64,000 nucleotides of DNA from Plantactinospora sp. KBS50 (GTDB taxonomy: Bacteria; Actinomycetota; Actinomycetes; Mycobacteriales; Micromonosporaceae), in the NCBI RefSeq assembly GCF_002285795.1, contig NZ_CP022961.1, forward strand, positions 496,001-560,000, given 5' to 3'. The position numbers were made by a program, and so were the translations under genes. Below, piece after piece: positions 9,917 to 18,848 of this stretch (position 1 is its first letter; every line of letters begins with the position of its first letter). The notes under the pieces were generated by a model. That model worked only from the letters and a program-made list of their open reading frames with translations. It made no database searches and was not told the origin of the DNA.

Positions 9917-10585
9917 GTGTCTACGTCAACCGCGACGACCGGGCCCCTGCGCCGGGTACCGGTACAGGGCCGCAGTGTCGCCCGCGTCCAACGGATGCTC
10001 GACGCCTGCGCCGAGCTCGTCGACGAGGTGGGCTACGAGGGGCTCACCACCACCCTGCTGGCCGAGCGGGCCGGGGTGGCGATCGGCTCGGTGTACCAGT
10101 TCTTCCCGGACAAGCGCGCGATCGTCCAGGCGTTGACGCTGCGCAACCTTGAGGCGTACCTCCAGCGGCTGGCCGACCGGCTGACCGGCGAGGACCTCGC
10201 GGACTGGTGGGACGGCGTGGACGCCGGGATCGACGAGTACATCAGCATGCACCGGCAGGTCCCCGGCTTCCGGACCCTGCACTTCGGCGACATCGTCGAC
10301 GTGCACCTGCTGGACGAGGACCGGGACAACAACGGGGTGATCGCCGAGCAGCTCACCCAGGTGCTCGCCGAGCGCTTCGGGATCCGCGACGTGGCCCGGC
10401 TCCGGTTCGCGCTGGAGATCGCGGTCGAGGCCGCCGACGCGTTGATCAAGCTGGCCTTCCGCCGGGCACACGAGGGCGACGAGCGGGTGCTGGCCGAGGC
10501 CAAGTCGCTGATCCGGGAGTACCTGCACGCGCAGGTCGAGGCCGGGCAGCCGGCGGCCGCGGCCAACCCGGCCGGCGCCTCCTGA
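9917..10585 (+). CDS. TetR-family transcriptional regulator
   Basis: 222 residues from a GTG at 9917. The N-terminal helix-turn-helix is clear (TTLLAERAGVAIGSVYQFFPDK). The ligand domain is typical in length but shows no diagnostic residues. It is divergent from the lactone oxidase gene, with a 199-bp shared region that is less GC-rich than its surroundings, so control of that neighbour and of itself is the natural guess. The open frame extends upstream to 9824, but family proteins begin near the chosen GTG. Confidence 0.88.
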   Translation: MSTSTATTGPLRRVPVQGRSVARVQRMLDACAELVDEVGYEGLTTTLLAERAGVAIGSVYQFFPDKRAIVQALTLRNLEAYLQRLADRLTGEDLADWWDGVDAGIDEYISMHRQVPGFRTLHFGDIVDVHLLDEDRDNNGVIAEQLTQVLAERFGIRDVARLRFALEIAVEAADALIKLAFRRAHEGDERVLAEAKSLIREYLHAQVEAGQPAAAANPAGAS

Positions 10586-10616
10586 CCCACCCCGCGCCGG
10601 CCGCGTCCTTGGCCCG

Positions 10617-10690
10617 GCTCCGTGCTGGCCCGGCTCCGTGCTGGCCCGGCTCCGTGCTGGCCCGGCCGCGTCCTGGCCCGGCTCCACGCT
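10617..10690. repeat. short tandem repeat
   Basis: Three exact copies of GGCCCGGCTCCGTGCT followed by diverged copies (GGCCCGGCCGCGTCCT, GGCCCGGCTCCACGCT). Period 16 bp, between two convergent genes. Confidence 0.85.
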
Positions 10691-10698
10691 GGCCCGGC

Positions 10699-10726
10699 GC
10701 GTCCGACGCCGGCCGGCGTCGGACGC
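10699..10726. terminator. 28-bp perfect palindrome, likely bidirectional terminator
   Basis: GCGTCCGACGCCGG (10699-10712) is followed immediately by its exact reverse complement (10713-10726). It lies between the convergent tetR and DSD1-like genes, 14 bp from the latter's stop codon. It could terminate both transcripts. No loop is encoded, so a cruciform or a 4-nt loop would form. Confidence 0.65.
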
Positions 10727-10739
10727 GGGCCGGCCCCGG

Positions 10740-11990
10740 TCAGAGGTACGCGTGCCCCTCGCCGCGGTAGGTGGGAACGGTGTCCACCAGCCGGTCACCG
10801 GCCACCAGGTGCAGGTCATCGACGTGCTCGGCCAGCTCACCCGCCTTGGCGTGCCGGAACCAGACCCGGTCGCCGACCGCCAGCCGGTCGGCGGCCGGAC
10901 CGGCCAGCGGGGTCTGCACCTCCCCGGCGCCCTCGGTGCCGACGAGCCGGAGACCCTCCGGCAGCCAGGGGGTCGGCAACCGGCTCGGCTCGGCCGGACC
11001 GGAGGCGACCCAACCGCCGCCGAGGACGGTGACGAAGCCGGGTCCGGGCCGCCGGACGACGGGTAGCGCGAAGAACGCGGCGGGCCGCGGGCGCCACGCC
11101 CGGTAACCGTCGAACAGCGTCGGCCCGTACAGGCCGGAGCCGGCGGTGACCTCGGTGACGGCCGGGTCCGCGCCGGTCAGCCCCACGCTGCCGGTGCCGC
11201 CGCCGTTGACGAACTCCAGGTCGGCGTGGTCGCGGACCGCGGCCACCGCCGCCGCACGACGGGCCGCGAGTTCCGGGTACGACCGGCGCTGCATGGCCCG
11301 GATCGCGGCGCCCCGCAGCGGGTGTCCCGGCGGCGCGTCGCCGAGGCCGGCGACCTGCGCCTCGTACGACATGACGCCGACCAGCCGGAAGCCGGGGCGG
11401 GCCGTGATCAGGGCGGCCAGCCTGCCGGCCGCCGCGGCGCTGTGCACCGGGGAGCGGCGCACGCCCAGGTGCAGCCGCGCACCCGGGCCGCCGCCCAGCG
11501 GTCGCCAGGAGGCGTCCAGGTCGATGCAGAGTCGCAGCGCGGGCCGCAGTTGCGGGGCGACGACCGAGTCCACCAGATCGAGCTGCTCGGGGCCGTCCAC
11601 CATGAGGGTCACCGCCGCGGCGAGTTCCTCGTCGGCGGCCAGGCGTTCGAGCGCGGTCCGGTCGGCGGTGGGGTAGCCCACCACGGCGTCGTCGGTGCAG
11701 CCGGTCCGGACCAGCCAGATCGCCTCGGCGAGCGTGTACGCCAGCACCCCGTGCCAGCCCGGCTGGCCGAGCACCCGGGTCAGCAGCGCCCGGCACCGGA
11801 CGGATTTGCTGGCCACCCGCAGGGGTTTGCCGCCGGCCCGGTCAACCAGGTCGGCCGCGTTGGTGTCGAACGCCACCCGGTCGATCACCGCCAGCGGCGG
11901 TTCGAGACCGGCTGTGGCCGCGTCCAGCCGCTCGCGCTGGCCGGCGCTTCGGTCCGCCCGTCCGGGCGGCACGGCACGTCGGGGAGTCAC
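10740..11990 (-). CDS. DSD1/alanine-racemase-fold PLP enzyme (D-amino acid deaminase/aldolase type)
   Basis: 416 residues. The N-terminal PLP barrel has its lysine at K62 in LRVASKSVRC. The family's C-terminal domain carries YGPTLFDGY and a late His-rich segment (FRHAKAGELAEH). Relatives are D-serine dehydratases, D-threonine aldolases or annotated amino acid deaminases; the substrate cannot be read from sequence. The start is uncertain: the GTG at 11990 has no clear ribosome site. An FAD lactone oxidase nearby is a pairing I associate with actinobacteria. Confidence 0.82.
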   Translation of the reverse strand: MTPRRAVPPGRADRSAGQRERLDAATAGLEPPLAVIDRVAFDTNAADLVDRAGGKPLRVASKSVRCRALLTRVLGQPGWHGVLAYTLAEAIWLVRTGCTDDAVVGYPTADRTALERLAADEELAAAVTLMVDGPEQLDLVDSVVAPQLRPALRLCIDLDASWRPLGGGPGARLHLGVRRSPVHSAAAAGRLAALITARPGFRLVGVMSYEAQVAGLGDAPPGHPLRGAAIRAMQRRSYPELAARRAAAVAAVRDHADLEFVNGGGTGSVGLTGADPAVTEVTAGSGLYGPTLFDGYRAWRPRPAAFFALPVVRRPGPGFVTVLGGGWVASGPAEPSRLPTPWLPEGLRLVGTEGAGEVQTPLAGPAADRLAVGDRVWFRHAKAGELAEHVDDLHLVAGDRLVDTVPTYRGEGHAYL

Positions 11991-12176
11991 GTCTGCACGC
12001 TAGCCAATTGAGCCGACAAAGTGAATCTCCTTCATTTACGGACCGCGGCCGGGTGGCTCGCCCCGCCCCCCTAGGCTGGTGGATCAGGGGAATGTCGGGG
12101 CCGGACGGGATCCCGGCGCGGCTAGAGTGACAGGTCGGGGGAGCCCAGCGCTGGGCCGGCACGCGGAGGTACGGCC

Positions 12177-14480
12177 ATCGACATCAACAACGGAAGACCC
12201 GACGGGGACGATGCTCTGGCGGGTCCATCCGTACCGCCGCGAGCCGCTGTCGAGCACTCGGGATTCCGGGCCCTGCGGTCGGTCCTGCGGCGTAGGGCGT
12301 TCCGGCGGCTCTGGATCGTGCTGGGGGTCGCCTCGTTCGGCGACTGGCTCGGCCTGCTGGCCACCTCGCTGTTTGCCGAGGCCCAGGTCAGCGGCAGCGC
12401 CGCGAAGGGCGCCGCCTTCGGCTCGGTGATCGCGGTCCGGCTGCTGCCGGCGCTGGTGCTCGGCCCGGTCGCGGGGGTACTGGCCGACCGGTTCGACCGG
12501 CGCTACACGATGGTCATCTGTGATCTGCTCCGGTTCGTCCTGTTTGCGTCGATTCCTTTGGTGGCGCTCTCGGGCCTCAACGGCGGCCTCGTCGTCGGCT
12601 GGGCGGCCATCGCCACCTTCCTGATCGAGTCGATCACGCTGATCTGGATCCCGGCCAAGGAGGCCGCGGTCCCCAACCTGATCCCGCGCTCCCGGCTGGA
12701 GACGGCCAACCAGCTCACGCTGATCACCACGTACGGGATCACTCCGGTGTTCGCGGCCATCAGCCTCTCGGTGCTCGACGTCAGCGTCCGGGGCGTCACC
12801 GGCGGGGAAATGCCCGGCTGGGCCCAGCCCGCGCAGATCGCGCTCTACATCAACGCGCTGTCCCGGCTGGCCACCGCGCTGGTGGTGCTGTTCGGGATCA
12901 AGGAGATCAGCGCCACCGGCCGGGGCGGGAGCAAGGGCCCGGCGCAGGAGAGCGTGCTGCGGCAGTTCGTGGACGGCTGGAAGTTCATCGGCCGCAGCCC
13001 GCTGGTCCGCGGCCTGGTCCTGGGCATCTTCGGCGCGTTCGCCGGCGGCGGCATCGTGATCGGCACCGCCAAGTTCTTCACCCTGTCGCTCAGCGCCGGC
13101 GACGCCGCCTTCTCGCTGCTGTTCGGGGCGATCTTCGTGGGGCTGGCGGTGGGCATCGGGCTCGGCCCGATGATCGTGCGGGACATGTCCCGGCGCCGCT
13201 GGTTCGGCGTCAGCATCGTGCTGGCCAGCGCGTCCGTGCTGTTCCTGGCCGTGGCCATCCACCTGTCGATGGCCATCCTCGGGGCGATCCTGGTGGGCGC
13301 CGGCGCCGGGATGGCCTTCCTGGCCGGTACGACGCTGCTGGGGGGCGAGATCGCCGACGACGTGCGGGGCCGGGTCTTCGCCGTGGTGCAGACCGGCACC
13401 CGGCTGGTGCTGATGCTCGCCATCTCGCTGAGCAGCCTGCTGGTCGGCATCGGCGGCTCGCGCCAGCTCAACATCGCCGACCTGGGCATCTCGGTCTCCT
13501 CGACCCGACTGCTGCTGCTGGCCGCCGGTGTCGCCGGGATCTTCGCCGGGATCAGCGCGTTCCGGCAGATGGACGACAAGGCCGGCGTACCGGTCCTGGC
13601 CGACCTGTGGGGGTCCATCCGCGGCCGTCCGCTGGCCCCGGCCGAACCGTTCACCTCGGCCGGATTCTTCCTGGTCTTCGAGGGCGGGGAGGGGGCCGGC
13701 AAGTCCACCCAGGCCGAGGCGCTCGCCGCCGCGCTGCGCGGGCAGGGCCGCGAGGTGCTGCTCACCCGGGAACCGGGCGCCACCGACGTGGGGCGGCGGA
13801 TCCGCGGGCTGGTGCTCGACCACCCGGGCGGCGACCCGCTGTCACCCCGCGCCGAGGCCCTGCTGTACGCCGCCGACCGGGCACAGCACGTCGCCACGGT
13901 GGTCCGCCCGGCCCTGGCCCGGGGCGCCGTCGTGATCAGCGACCGGTACGTCGACTCGTCGCTCGCGTACCAGGGCGCCGGCCGGATCCTGCCGGCCGAG
14001 GAGGTGTCCTGGCTCTCCTCCTGGGCGACCGGCGGGCTCAAGCCCGACCTGGTCGTCGTGCTGGACGTCGAGCCGGCCGTCGGCCTGGCCCGGGTCGCCG
14101 CCCGCGGCGGCGACGCCGACCGGCTGGAGGCCGAGTCGACCGACTTCCACGAGCGGGTCCGGCTCGCCTTCCTCGACCTCGCCGCCGCCGATCCGCGTCG
14201 CTACCTGGTCCTGGACGCCGGCCAGCCGGCTGCGGAACTCACCCGGGCCGTGGCGGCCCGGGTGGGCGAACTCTTCGCCGACCCGGACGCCGCCGAACAC
14301 CCGGACCCGGCCCGCCCGCCGGACACCTCGGTGGAACCGAAGTTATCCGACGCCGAGTTACAGCAGTTCACCGCCGGTGACCTGAGTCCACCGGCCGATG
14401 CCGACGACGATCTGGAGCCGCCGGCACCCCGGCGGGCCGCGTCCTTGGCCGCGGACCGCGAACTGGGGACCCGGCGCTGA
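12177..14480 (+). CDS. tmk: fused MFS transporter - thymidylate kinase
   Basis: About 767 residues if it starts at the ATC at 12177. Residues 1-490 are a 12-TM MFS-type domain (GVLADRFDRRYTMV loop). From about residue 495 comes a complete dTMP kinase (dTMP to dTDP): P-loop GGEGAGKST, DR motif ISDRYVDSSLAYQGAG, LID region RGGDADRLE. The reading frame is open from 12126 with no ATG, GTG or TTG before 12318, which would fall inside the first TM helix. A good GGAGGT (12165-12170) sits 6 nt before the ATC, so an ATC start is the best reading. The stop overlaps holB (TGATG). Confidence 0.88.
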   Translation: MDINNGRPDGDDALAGPSVPPRAAVEHSGFRALRSVLRRRAFRRLWIVLGVASFGDWLGLLATSLFAEAQVSGSAAKGAAFGSVIAVRLLPALVLGPVAGVLADRFDRRYTMVICDLLRFVLFASIPLVALSGLNGGLVVGWAAIATFLIESITLIWIPAKEAAVPNLIPRSRLETANQLTLITTYGITPVFAAISLSVLDVSVRGVTGGEMPGWAQPAQIALYINALSRLATALVVLFGIKEISATGRGGSKGPAQESVLRQFVDGWKFIGRSPLVRGLVLGIFGAFAGGGIVIGTAKFFTLSLSAGDAAFSLLFGAIFVGLAVGIGLGPMIVRDMSRRRWFGVSIVLASASVLFLAVAIHLSMAILGAILVGAGAGMAFLAGTTLLGGEIADDVRGRVFAVVQTGTRLVLMLAISLSSLLVGIGGSRQLNIADLGISVSSTRLLLLAAGVAGIFAGISAFRQMDDKAGVPVLADLWGSIRGRPLAPAEPFTSAGFFLVFEGGEGAGKSTQAEALAAALRGQGREVLLTREPGATDVGRRIRGLVLDHPGGDPLSPRAEALLYAADRAQHVATVVRPALARGAVVISDRYVDSSLAYQGAGRILPAEEVSWLSSWATGGLKPDLVVVLDVEPAVGLARVAARGGDADRLEAESTDFHERVRLAFLDLAAADPRRYLVLDAGQPAAELTRAVAARVGELFADPDAAEHPDPARPPDTSVEPKLSDAELQQFTAGDLSPPADADDDLEPPAPRRAASLAADRELGTRR

Positions 14481-15637
14481 TGCCGGACGTCTTCGCCGAT
14501 CTGGTGGGGCAGGAGGAGGCCGTCGCGACCCTGCGCGCGGCCGCCGCCGGCGGCCCCGCCATGACGCACGCCTGGATCTTCACCGGCCCGCCCGGCTCGG
14601 GCCGCTCGGTCGCCGCCCGGGCCTTCGCGGCCGCCCTCCAGTGCGTCAACGGGACCGGCTGCGGGCACTGCCCCGGCTGCCACACGACGCTGTCCGGAAC
14701 CCACGCCGACGTGCGGTTCGTGGTGCCCGAAGGGCTGTCCATCCCGGTGACCGAGATCCGTACCCTCGTGCTCCGCGCGGCCAGCGCCCCGGCGGGCGGG
14801 CGGTGGCAGGTGGTGGTCATCGAGGACGCCGACCGGCTCACCGAGGCGGCCGGAAACGCCCTGCTCAAGGCCATCGAGGAGCCGCCGCCGCGGACCGTCT
14901 TCCTGCTCTGCACCCCGTCCACCCACCCGGACGACGTCTCCGTCACGATCCGCTCGCGCTGCCGGGTCGTGCCGCTGCGCCAGCCGCCCGCCGCCGCCGT
15001 GGCCACCGTGCTGACCGAACGGGACGGGGTACCGGCCGAGACGGCCCACTGGGCGGCCGCCGCCGCTCAGGGACACGTGGGCCGGGCCCGCCGGCTGGCC
15101 CGCGACGCCGAGGCGCGCAAGCGGCGGGACGCCGTCCTCGGCGTACCCCGCCGGCTGACCGGGGTGGGTGCCTGCTTCGACGCGGCATCGGCGCTGATCG
15201 AGGCGGCCGAGGCCGAGGCCGTCGCGTCGGTCGCCGACCTCGACGCCGGGGAACGGACGGCGCTGGAGACCGCGCTGGGCGCCGGCGGCACCGGCCGGGG
15301 CGCCGCCGGTGCGTTCCGGGGCGCCGCCGGGCAGCTCAAGGAACTGGAGAAGCGGCAGAAGTCGCGGGCCACCCGAGCGCAGCGGGACGCGCTGGACCGG
15401 GCGCTGGTCGACCTCGCCGGGTTCTACCGGGACGTGCTGGCCGTCGGCATGCGCGCCCCGGTCTCGCCGGTGCACACCGACGTCACCGAAATGGCGCGCA
15501 CCGCGGCCGAGAAATGGACTCCCGACGCCACCCTGCGCCGCCTGGAGGCGGTGCTGGCGTGCCGGACGGCGATCGAGGCGAACGTCAAGCCCCGGATCGC
15601 GGTCGAGTCCATGATGCTCGCCCTGTGGCGCGGCTGA
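14480..15637 (+). CDS. holB: DNA polymerase III subunit delta'
   Basis: 385-residue AAA+ clamp-loader subunit. FTGPPGSGRS is the P-loop-like segment; Lys is replaced by Arg, as usual in the non-ATP-binding delta'. Four Cys form the zinc module (CVNGTGCGHCPGC). NALLKAIEEPPPRTVFLL precedes the sensor region, and SRCRVVPLR contains the SRC motif. Translationally coupled to tmk. The tmk-holB-ricT order matches the Bacillus tmk-yaaQ-yaaR-holB-yaaT layout, here with a secretion cassette inserted before ricT. Confidence 0.95.
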   Translation: MPDVFADLVGQEEAVATLRAAAAGGPAMTHAWIFTGPPGSGRSVAARAFAAALQCVNGTGCGHCPGCHTTLSGTHADVRFVVPEGLSIPVTEIRTLVLRAASAPAGGRWQVVVIEDADRLTEAAGNALLKAIEEPPPRTVFLLCTPSTHPDDVSVTIRSRCRVVPLRQPPAAAVATVLTERDGVPAETAHWAAAAAQGHVGRARRLARDAEARKRRDAVLGVPRRLTGVGACFDAASALIEAAEAEAVASVADLDAGERTALETALGAGGTGRGAAGAFRGAAGQLKELEKRQKSRATRAQRDALDRALVDLAGFYRDVLAVGMRAPVSPVHTDVTEMARTAAEKWTPDATLRRLEAVLACRTAIEANVKPRIAVESMMLALWRG

Positions 15638-15850
15638 CCCGCGACCGATCCGCGACCGACCGCGGTCGATCCGCGACCGGCCCTTGGCCGATCCGTCGCC
15701 GGCCTGTTGCCGACCCGAGTTATCCACAGGCTGACGCGGCGGGCCTTCCGCGGCCCGGTATCGACCGGTACGGTTCCCTCGGCGTAGCGCGACGGGCGTG
15801 GCACGTTCCGTGAACGGTGCCGGCGTCCGGGCGGGAGGAGGGTCCGGCCG

Positions 15851-16177
15851 ATGGGGCGCGAGATCGACGAAGCCTGGATCGAGGAGGCGGTCGCGCGATA
15901 CCGCCGGATCGAGACGTTACGGGCCGAGTTCGACCGGGCGGTGCGGAAGCTGGCGGTGACCGTCCGCTCCCCGGACGGCCTGGTGGAGATCGACGTCACC
16001 GGCGAGGGGACCATCACCGACGTACGGCTGCTGGCCGGGCTGCACGGGCGCGCCCCCGCCGACGTCGCCCGTTCGGTCCGCTCGGCGGTGAGCGGCGCCG
16101 CGGACGCGGCCCGCTGGGCGCGCGACAAGCTGCACGCCGAGACCTTCGGCGCGTACCGGCCACTGGCGGAGGGGTGA
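15851..16177 (+). CDS. YbaB/EbfC-like protein
   Basis: 108 residues. A helical N-terminus (IDEAWIEEAVARYRRIETL) is followed by the YbaB-type strand pair (VRSPDGLVEIDVTGEGTITDVRL) and a C-terminal helix. In actinomycetes, paralogues of this nucleoid-associated family recur beside type VII secretion substrates. It is the first gene of a compact cassette with the next two genes (1-bp gap, then overlap). The 213-bp gap before it holds inverted copies of GATCCGCGACCG. Confidence 0.75.
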   Translation: MGREIDEAWIEEAVARYRRIETLRAEFDRAVRKLAVTVRSPDGLVEIDVTGEGTITDVRLLAGLHGRAPADVARSVRSAVSGAADAARWARDKLHAETFGAYRPLAEG

Positions 16178-16178
16178 G

Positions 16179-16487
16179 ATGGACGGTCTGCAACTCGCTG
16201 CCCGGCGACTGGCGCAGGAGGCCACTCGGCTGACCGAGGCGGTGGCCGGGCTGCACTCGGCGGCCGGCCTCGCGCCGGCCGCGCTGGCGGCCGACGCCCC
16301 CGGCCGGCTCGGCGAACTCGGCCGGGCCGTGCACGCCCGCTGGACGGCCGCGCTCGACGCCCGGGTCCGCGAGGCCCACGCGGTCGCCGCCGACCTGGCC
16401 ACCACCGCGGACGCGGTACGCGACGCCGCGCACGGCTACGCCGGCACCGATCACGCGGCCCGGCAGCGGCATCCCGGGCAGCGGTGA
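16179..16487 (+). CDS. EspC-like (DUF2580) type VII secretion substrate candidate
   Basis: 102-residue all-helical protein resembling ESX secretion-associated EspC proteins. Near the C-terminus it carries HGYAGTDHAA, which matches the general type VII export signal YxxxD/E. It overlaps the next gene, which has a WxG motif. I infer a helical-hairpin partner pair, as for EsxA/EsxB or EspA/EspC. No EccC ATPase or membrane components lie nearby, so export would rely on machinery elsewhere. Confidence 0.68.
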   Translation: MDGLQLAARRLAQEATRLTEAVAGLHSAAGLAPAALAADAPGRLGELGRAVHARWTAALDARVREAHAVAADLATTADAVRDAAHGYAGTDHAARQRHPGQR

Positions 16488-17242
16488 TGGACGCCCTCGA
16501 CCGGCTCGCCGGGCCGGCCGCCGACCTGCTCGGCCGGGTCGACGACCTGCTCGGCCGGGCCGGCGCGCCGCCCGAGCATCCGATCTGGCCGCTGGTGCGG
16601 CGTACCGGCACCCTGCCCGGACCGGCCGCGGCGGCGGTCGCGGCGCTCCGGCCCGGCCCACCCGCGGACGCCGCCGACGCCCTGCGCCGGCCGGCGCGGG
16701 CCTACGGGACGGCCGCGGCCAGCCTGACCGGGCCGGTGGACTGGGCGGGGCCGGGCGCGGAGGCGTTCGCGGCCCGGCGGGCGGCCCTCGCCGGCCGGAT
16801 CAGCGGGGAGGCCGACTCGCTCACCGGTCGGCTCGACCGCACCGCCGACTTCGCGGCGGCGCTCGCCGACTGGGCAGACCGGGCGCGCGACCGGCTCAGC
16901 CGGACCCTGGCGGAGGTGCTCGGCTCGGCCGAGGCCGTCGCGGTGGTGCTCGGCTCGGCCGGGACCGGCGTGATGGTGCCCGGCTCGGGCGGCAGCGGCG
17001 TGATGGTGCCCGGCTCGGGCGGCACCGGCGGGGTTCCGACCGCCGCGGTGACCGAGCCCGACGGTGCGGCGGCCCGCGCCGCCGCCGAGATCGGCGTCCG
17101 GGTGCTGGCCACGGTGGCCCAGGTACTGAGCGACGGGGACGACCTGCTGGACCGCTACGGCCCCGAACCGGGCGGGCCGCCGGATGCCGGGCCGGACGCT
17201 CCGGCGTACCGCTGGGACGGCACCACCCGGGTCCGCCACTGA
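16487..17242 (+). CDS. WXG-motif protein, putative type VII secretion-associated
   Basis: 251 residues from the ATG at 16487 (a GTG at 16484 is equally possible). Helical, with DWAGPGAEAFAARR, a WxG turn typical of WXG100/LXG folds, at about residue 85. After the helical core comes a short internal repeat, GVMVPGSGG twice, encoded by a DNA repeat at about 16,970-17,030. No toxin-like domain is visible. It is the last gene of the YbaB-EspC-WXG cassette. Confidence 0.65.
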   Translation: MDALDRLAGPAADLLGRVDDLLGRAGAPPEHPIWPLVRRTGTLPGPAAAAVAALRPGPPADAADALRRPARAYGTAAASLTGPVDWAGPGAEAFAARRAALAGRISGEADSLTGRLDRTADFAAALADWADRARDRLSRTLAEVLGSAEAVAVVLGSAGTGVMVPGSGGSGVMVPGSGGTGGVPTAAVTEPDGAAARAAAEIGVRVLATVAQVLSDGDDLLDRYGPEPGGPPDAGPDAPAYRWDGTTRVRH

Positions 17243-17689
17243 CCGGGCCGTGCCGGAACAGCGCTGACCGGGCCGTGCGGGAACGGGCAGCGCCGGAACA
17301 GCGCTGACCCGGCCGTGCGGGAACGGGATCGTGCGGGAACGGGATCGTGCGGGAACGGGTCGTGTGGGAACGGGATCGCGTGGGCCGCGCCGAAACAGGG
17401 TGGCCGGGACCGGCCGCTCCGGTAACCGGGGCCGACCGGTCCCGTGCAAGCCGACGGCGTCGCGCTCAGGAGCGGCGTACCCCTCGACGCTCCGGCTGCG
17501 ACGCCGTGGCTTCCCTGCACCCCCCGCAGGTTCTTGTGCCTCACTCAACGCTGGCCGAGGCCGTTTGTCTCCGGCTGAGCGGACCTTTCAGCCGGAAGGC
17601 TGACCGACTTCGACCGCGCGGCCGGCCGCGGCAGGACGCCGGCCGGTATGGGGGCGAGACCCGGCCAGCAACGGACGTATGGTGGGTCG
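17243..17689. repeat. intergenic region with tandem repeats upstream of ricT
   Basis: A 447-bp gap. About 17,243-17,385 is built from variants of GTGCGGGAACGGGATC and CGGAACAGCGCTGACC, five or more copies. The remainder (17,386-17,689) shows no convincing gene and presumably carries the ricT promoter. Confidence 0.65.
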
Positions 17690-18514
17690 ATGGGTATGCT
17701 CTGCGCGGTCAGCTTCAACCGGTACGGGCGCCTGTACTACCTCGACCCGGGAGACCTGCGGCCCGCCGTGGGTGACCGGGTGCTGGTGCCCACCGACGAC
17801 GGCCCCGAGGTGGCCGAGTGCGTGTGGGCCCCGCAGTGGGTCAGTGAGGACACCGACGGATTCCCCCGGCTGGTCGGGCTCGCCGGCGACGAGGATCTGC
17901 GCCGCGACGACCTGATGCGGCAACGCAAGGCCGAGGCGAAGGTCGCCGCCAAGCGGCTGATCCGCGACCACGGCCTGCCGATGAAGGTGGTGGCGGTCGA
18001 CCACGTGCTCGAACCGGCCGGCACCGGCGGCCGGACCACCATCTACTTCACCGCCCCGCACCGGGTGGACTTCCGGTCGCTGGTCCGTGACCTGGGCGCC
18101 ACCCTGCGTTGCCGGGTCGAGCTGCGGCAACTCTCGGCCCGGGACTCGGCCCGGGTGCAGGGCGGCATCGGCTCCTGCGGCCGCGACCTGTGCTGCGCCA
18201 CCTTCCTCACCGACTTCGAGCCGGTCACGATCCGGATGGCCAAGGACCAGGACCTGCCGCTCAACCCGCTGCGCATCTCCGGTGCCTGCGGCCGGCTGAT
18301 GTGCTGCCTGAAGTACGAGCATCCGCTGTACGCCGAGGGCGGCAGGTATCCGACGCCGGGTCAGCGGGTCGACACCCCACAGGGGCCGGCCAGAGTGGTG
18401 TCCCGACACCAGCCCAGCGAGACGGTCGCCGTACGGCGGCTCTCGGACGGGTCGGCGGCTCGCTGCGCCCTGTCGGACGTCTGCGGATCGCGCCGCGCCT
18501 TCGACGGGCGGTAG
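17690..18514 (+). CDS. ricT: PSP1-domain protein, RicT/YaaT homologue
   Basis: 274 residues from the ATG at 17690; a second in-frame ATG at 17696 is also plausible. In Bacillus RicT (YaaT) is part of the RicAFT Fe-S complex that affects RNase Y and phosphorelays; the actinobacterial role is unknown. The N-terminus CAVSFNRYGRLYYLDPG opens the PSP1 fold. The conserved Cys clusters GSCGRDLCCATF and GACGRLMCCLKYEH are present; these are the residues implicated in metal binding. Its place near tmk and holB is conserved in other phyla. Confidence 0.9.
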   Translation: MGMLCAVSFNRYGRLYYLDPGDLRPAVGDRVLVPTDDGPEVAECVWAPQWVSEDTDGFPRLVGLAGDEDLRRDDLMRQRKAEAKVAAKRLIRDHGLPMKVVAVDHVLEPAGTGGRTTIYFTAPHRVDFRSLVRDLGATLRCRVELRQLSARDSARVQGGIGSCGRDLCCATFLTDFEPVTIRMAKDQDLPLNPLRISGACGRLMCCLKYEHPLYAEGGRYPTPGQRVDTPQGPARVVSRHQPSETVAVRRLSDGSAARCALSDVCGSRRAFDGR

Positions 18515-18565
18515 CACCCGTACGCCCGGCCGGACCCGGTGCGGGCGCGCCGGTGGCCGGCGGCG

Positions 18566-18835
18566 TCAGGAGGCCGCTCGCCTCGGCGAGCGGGATCGGG
18601 TCCAGGCGACGAACCGCCGCCAGAGATCGTCGGGGTTGGTCGGCGGGCCGTCCGGGTGCAGCCGCCACAGGTCCTTGACCGCCTCGTACAGGTCGTCGGC
18701 CATCACCACCGACAGCCCGACCGGGTCGTGCGCGTAGATCTCGCGCAGTCGTTCGCGCGCCGGCTCGCAGGGCCAGTCGCCGCACCCGGAGCTGCAGTTC
18801 CACGTCGGGCGCGTCGCGCGGTGGGGTAGTTGCAC
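18566..18835 (-). CDS. small Cys-containing actinobacterial protein beside a DUF5753/DUF397 group
   Basis: 89 residues from a GTG at 18835 with AGGTGAGG just upstream. It has three Cys close together (WNCSSGCGDWPCEPARERL) and then a helical segment (LREIYAHDPVGLSVVMADDL). I have seen similar small proteins next to DUF5753 regulators in Micromonospora and Streptomyces. No function is known to me. The spaced Cys residues suggest metal or redox sensing, but this is inference. A TTCCCTCGT tandem repeat lies directly upstream. Confidence 0.6.
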   Translation of the reverse strand: MQLPHRATRPTWNCSSGCGDWPCEPARERLREIYAHDPVGLSVVMADDLYEAVKDLWRLHPDGPPTNPDDLWRRFVAWTRSRSPRRAAS

Positions 18836-18848
18836 CGTGCCTCACCTC

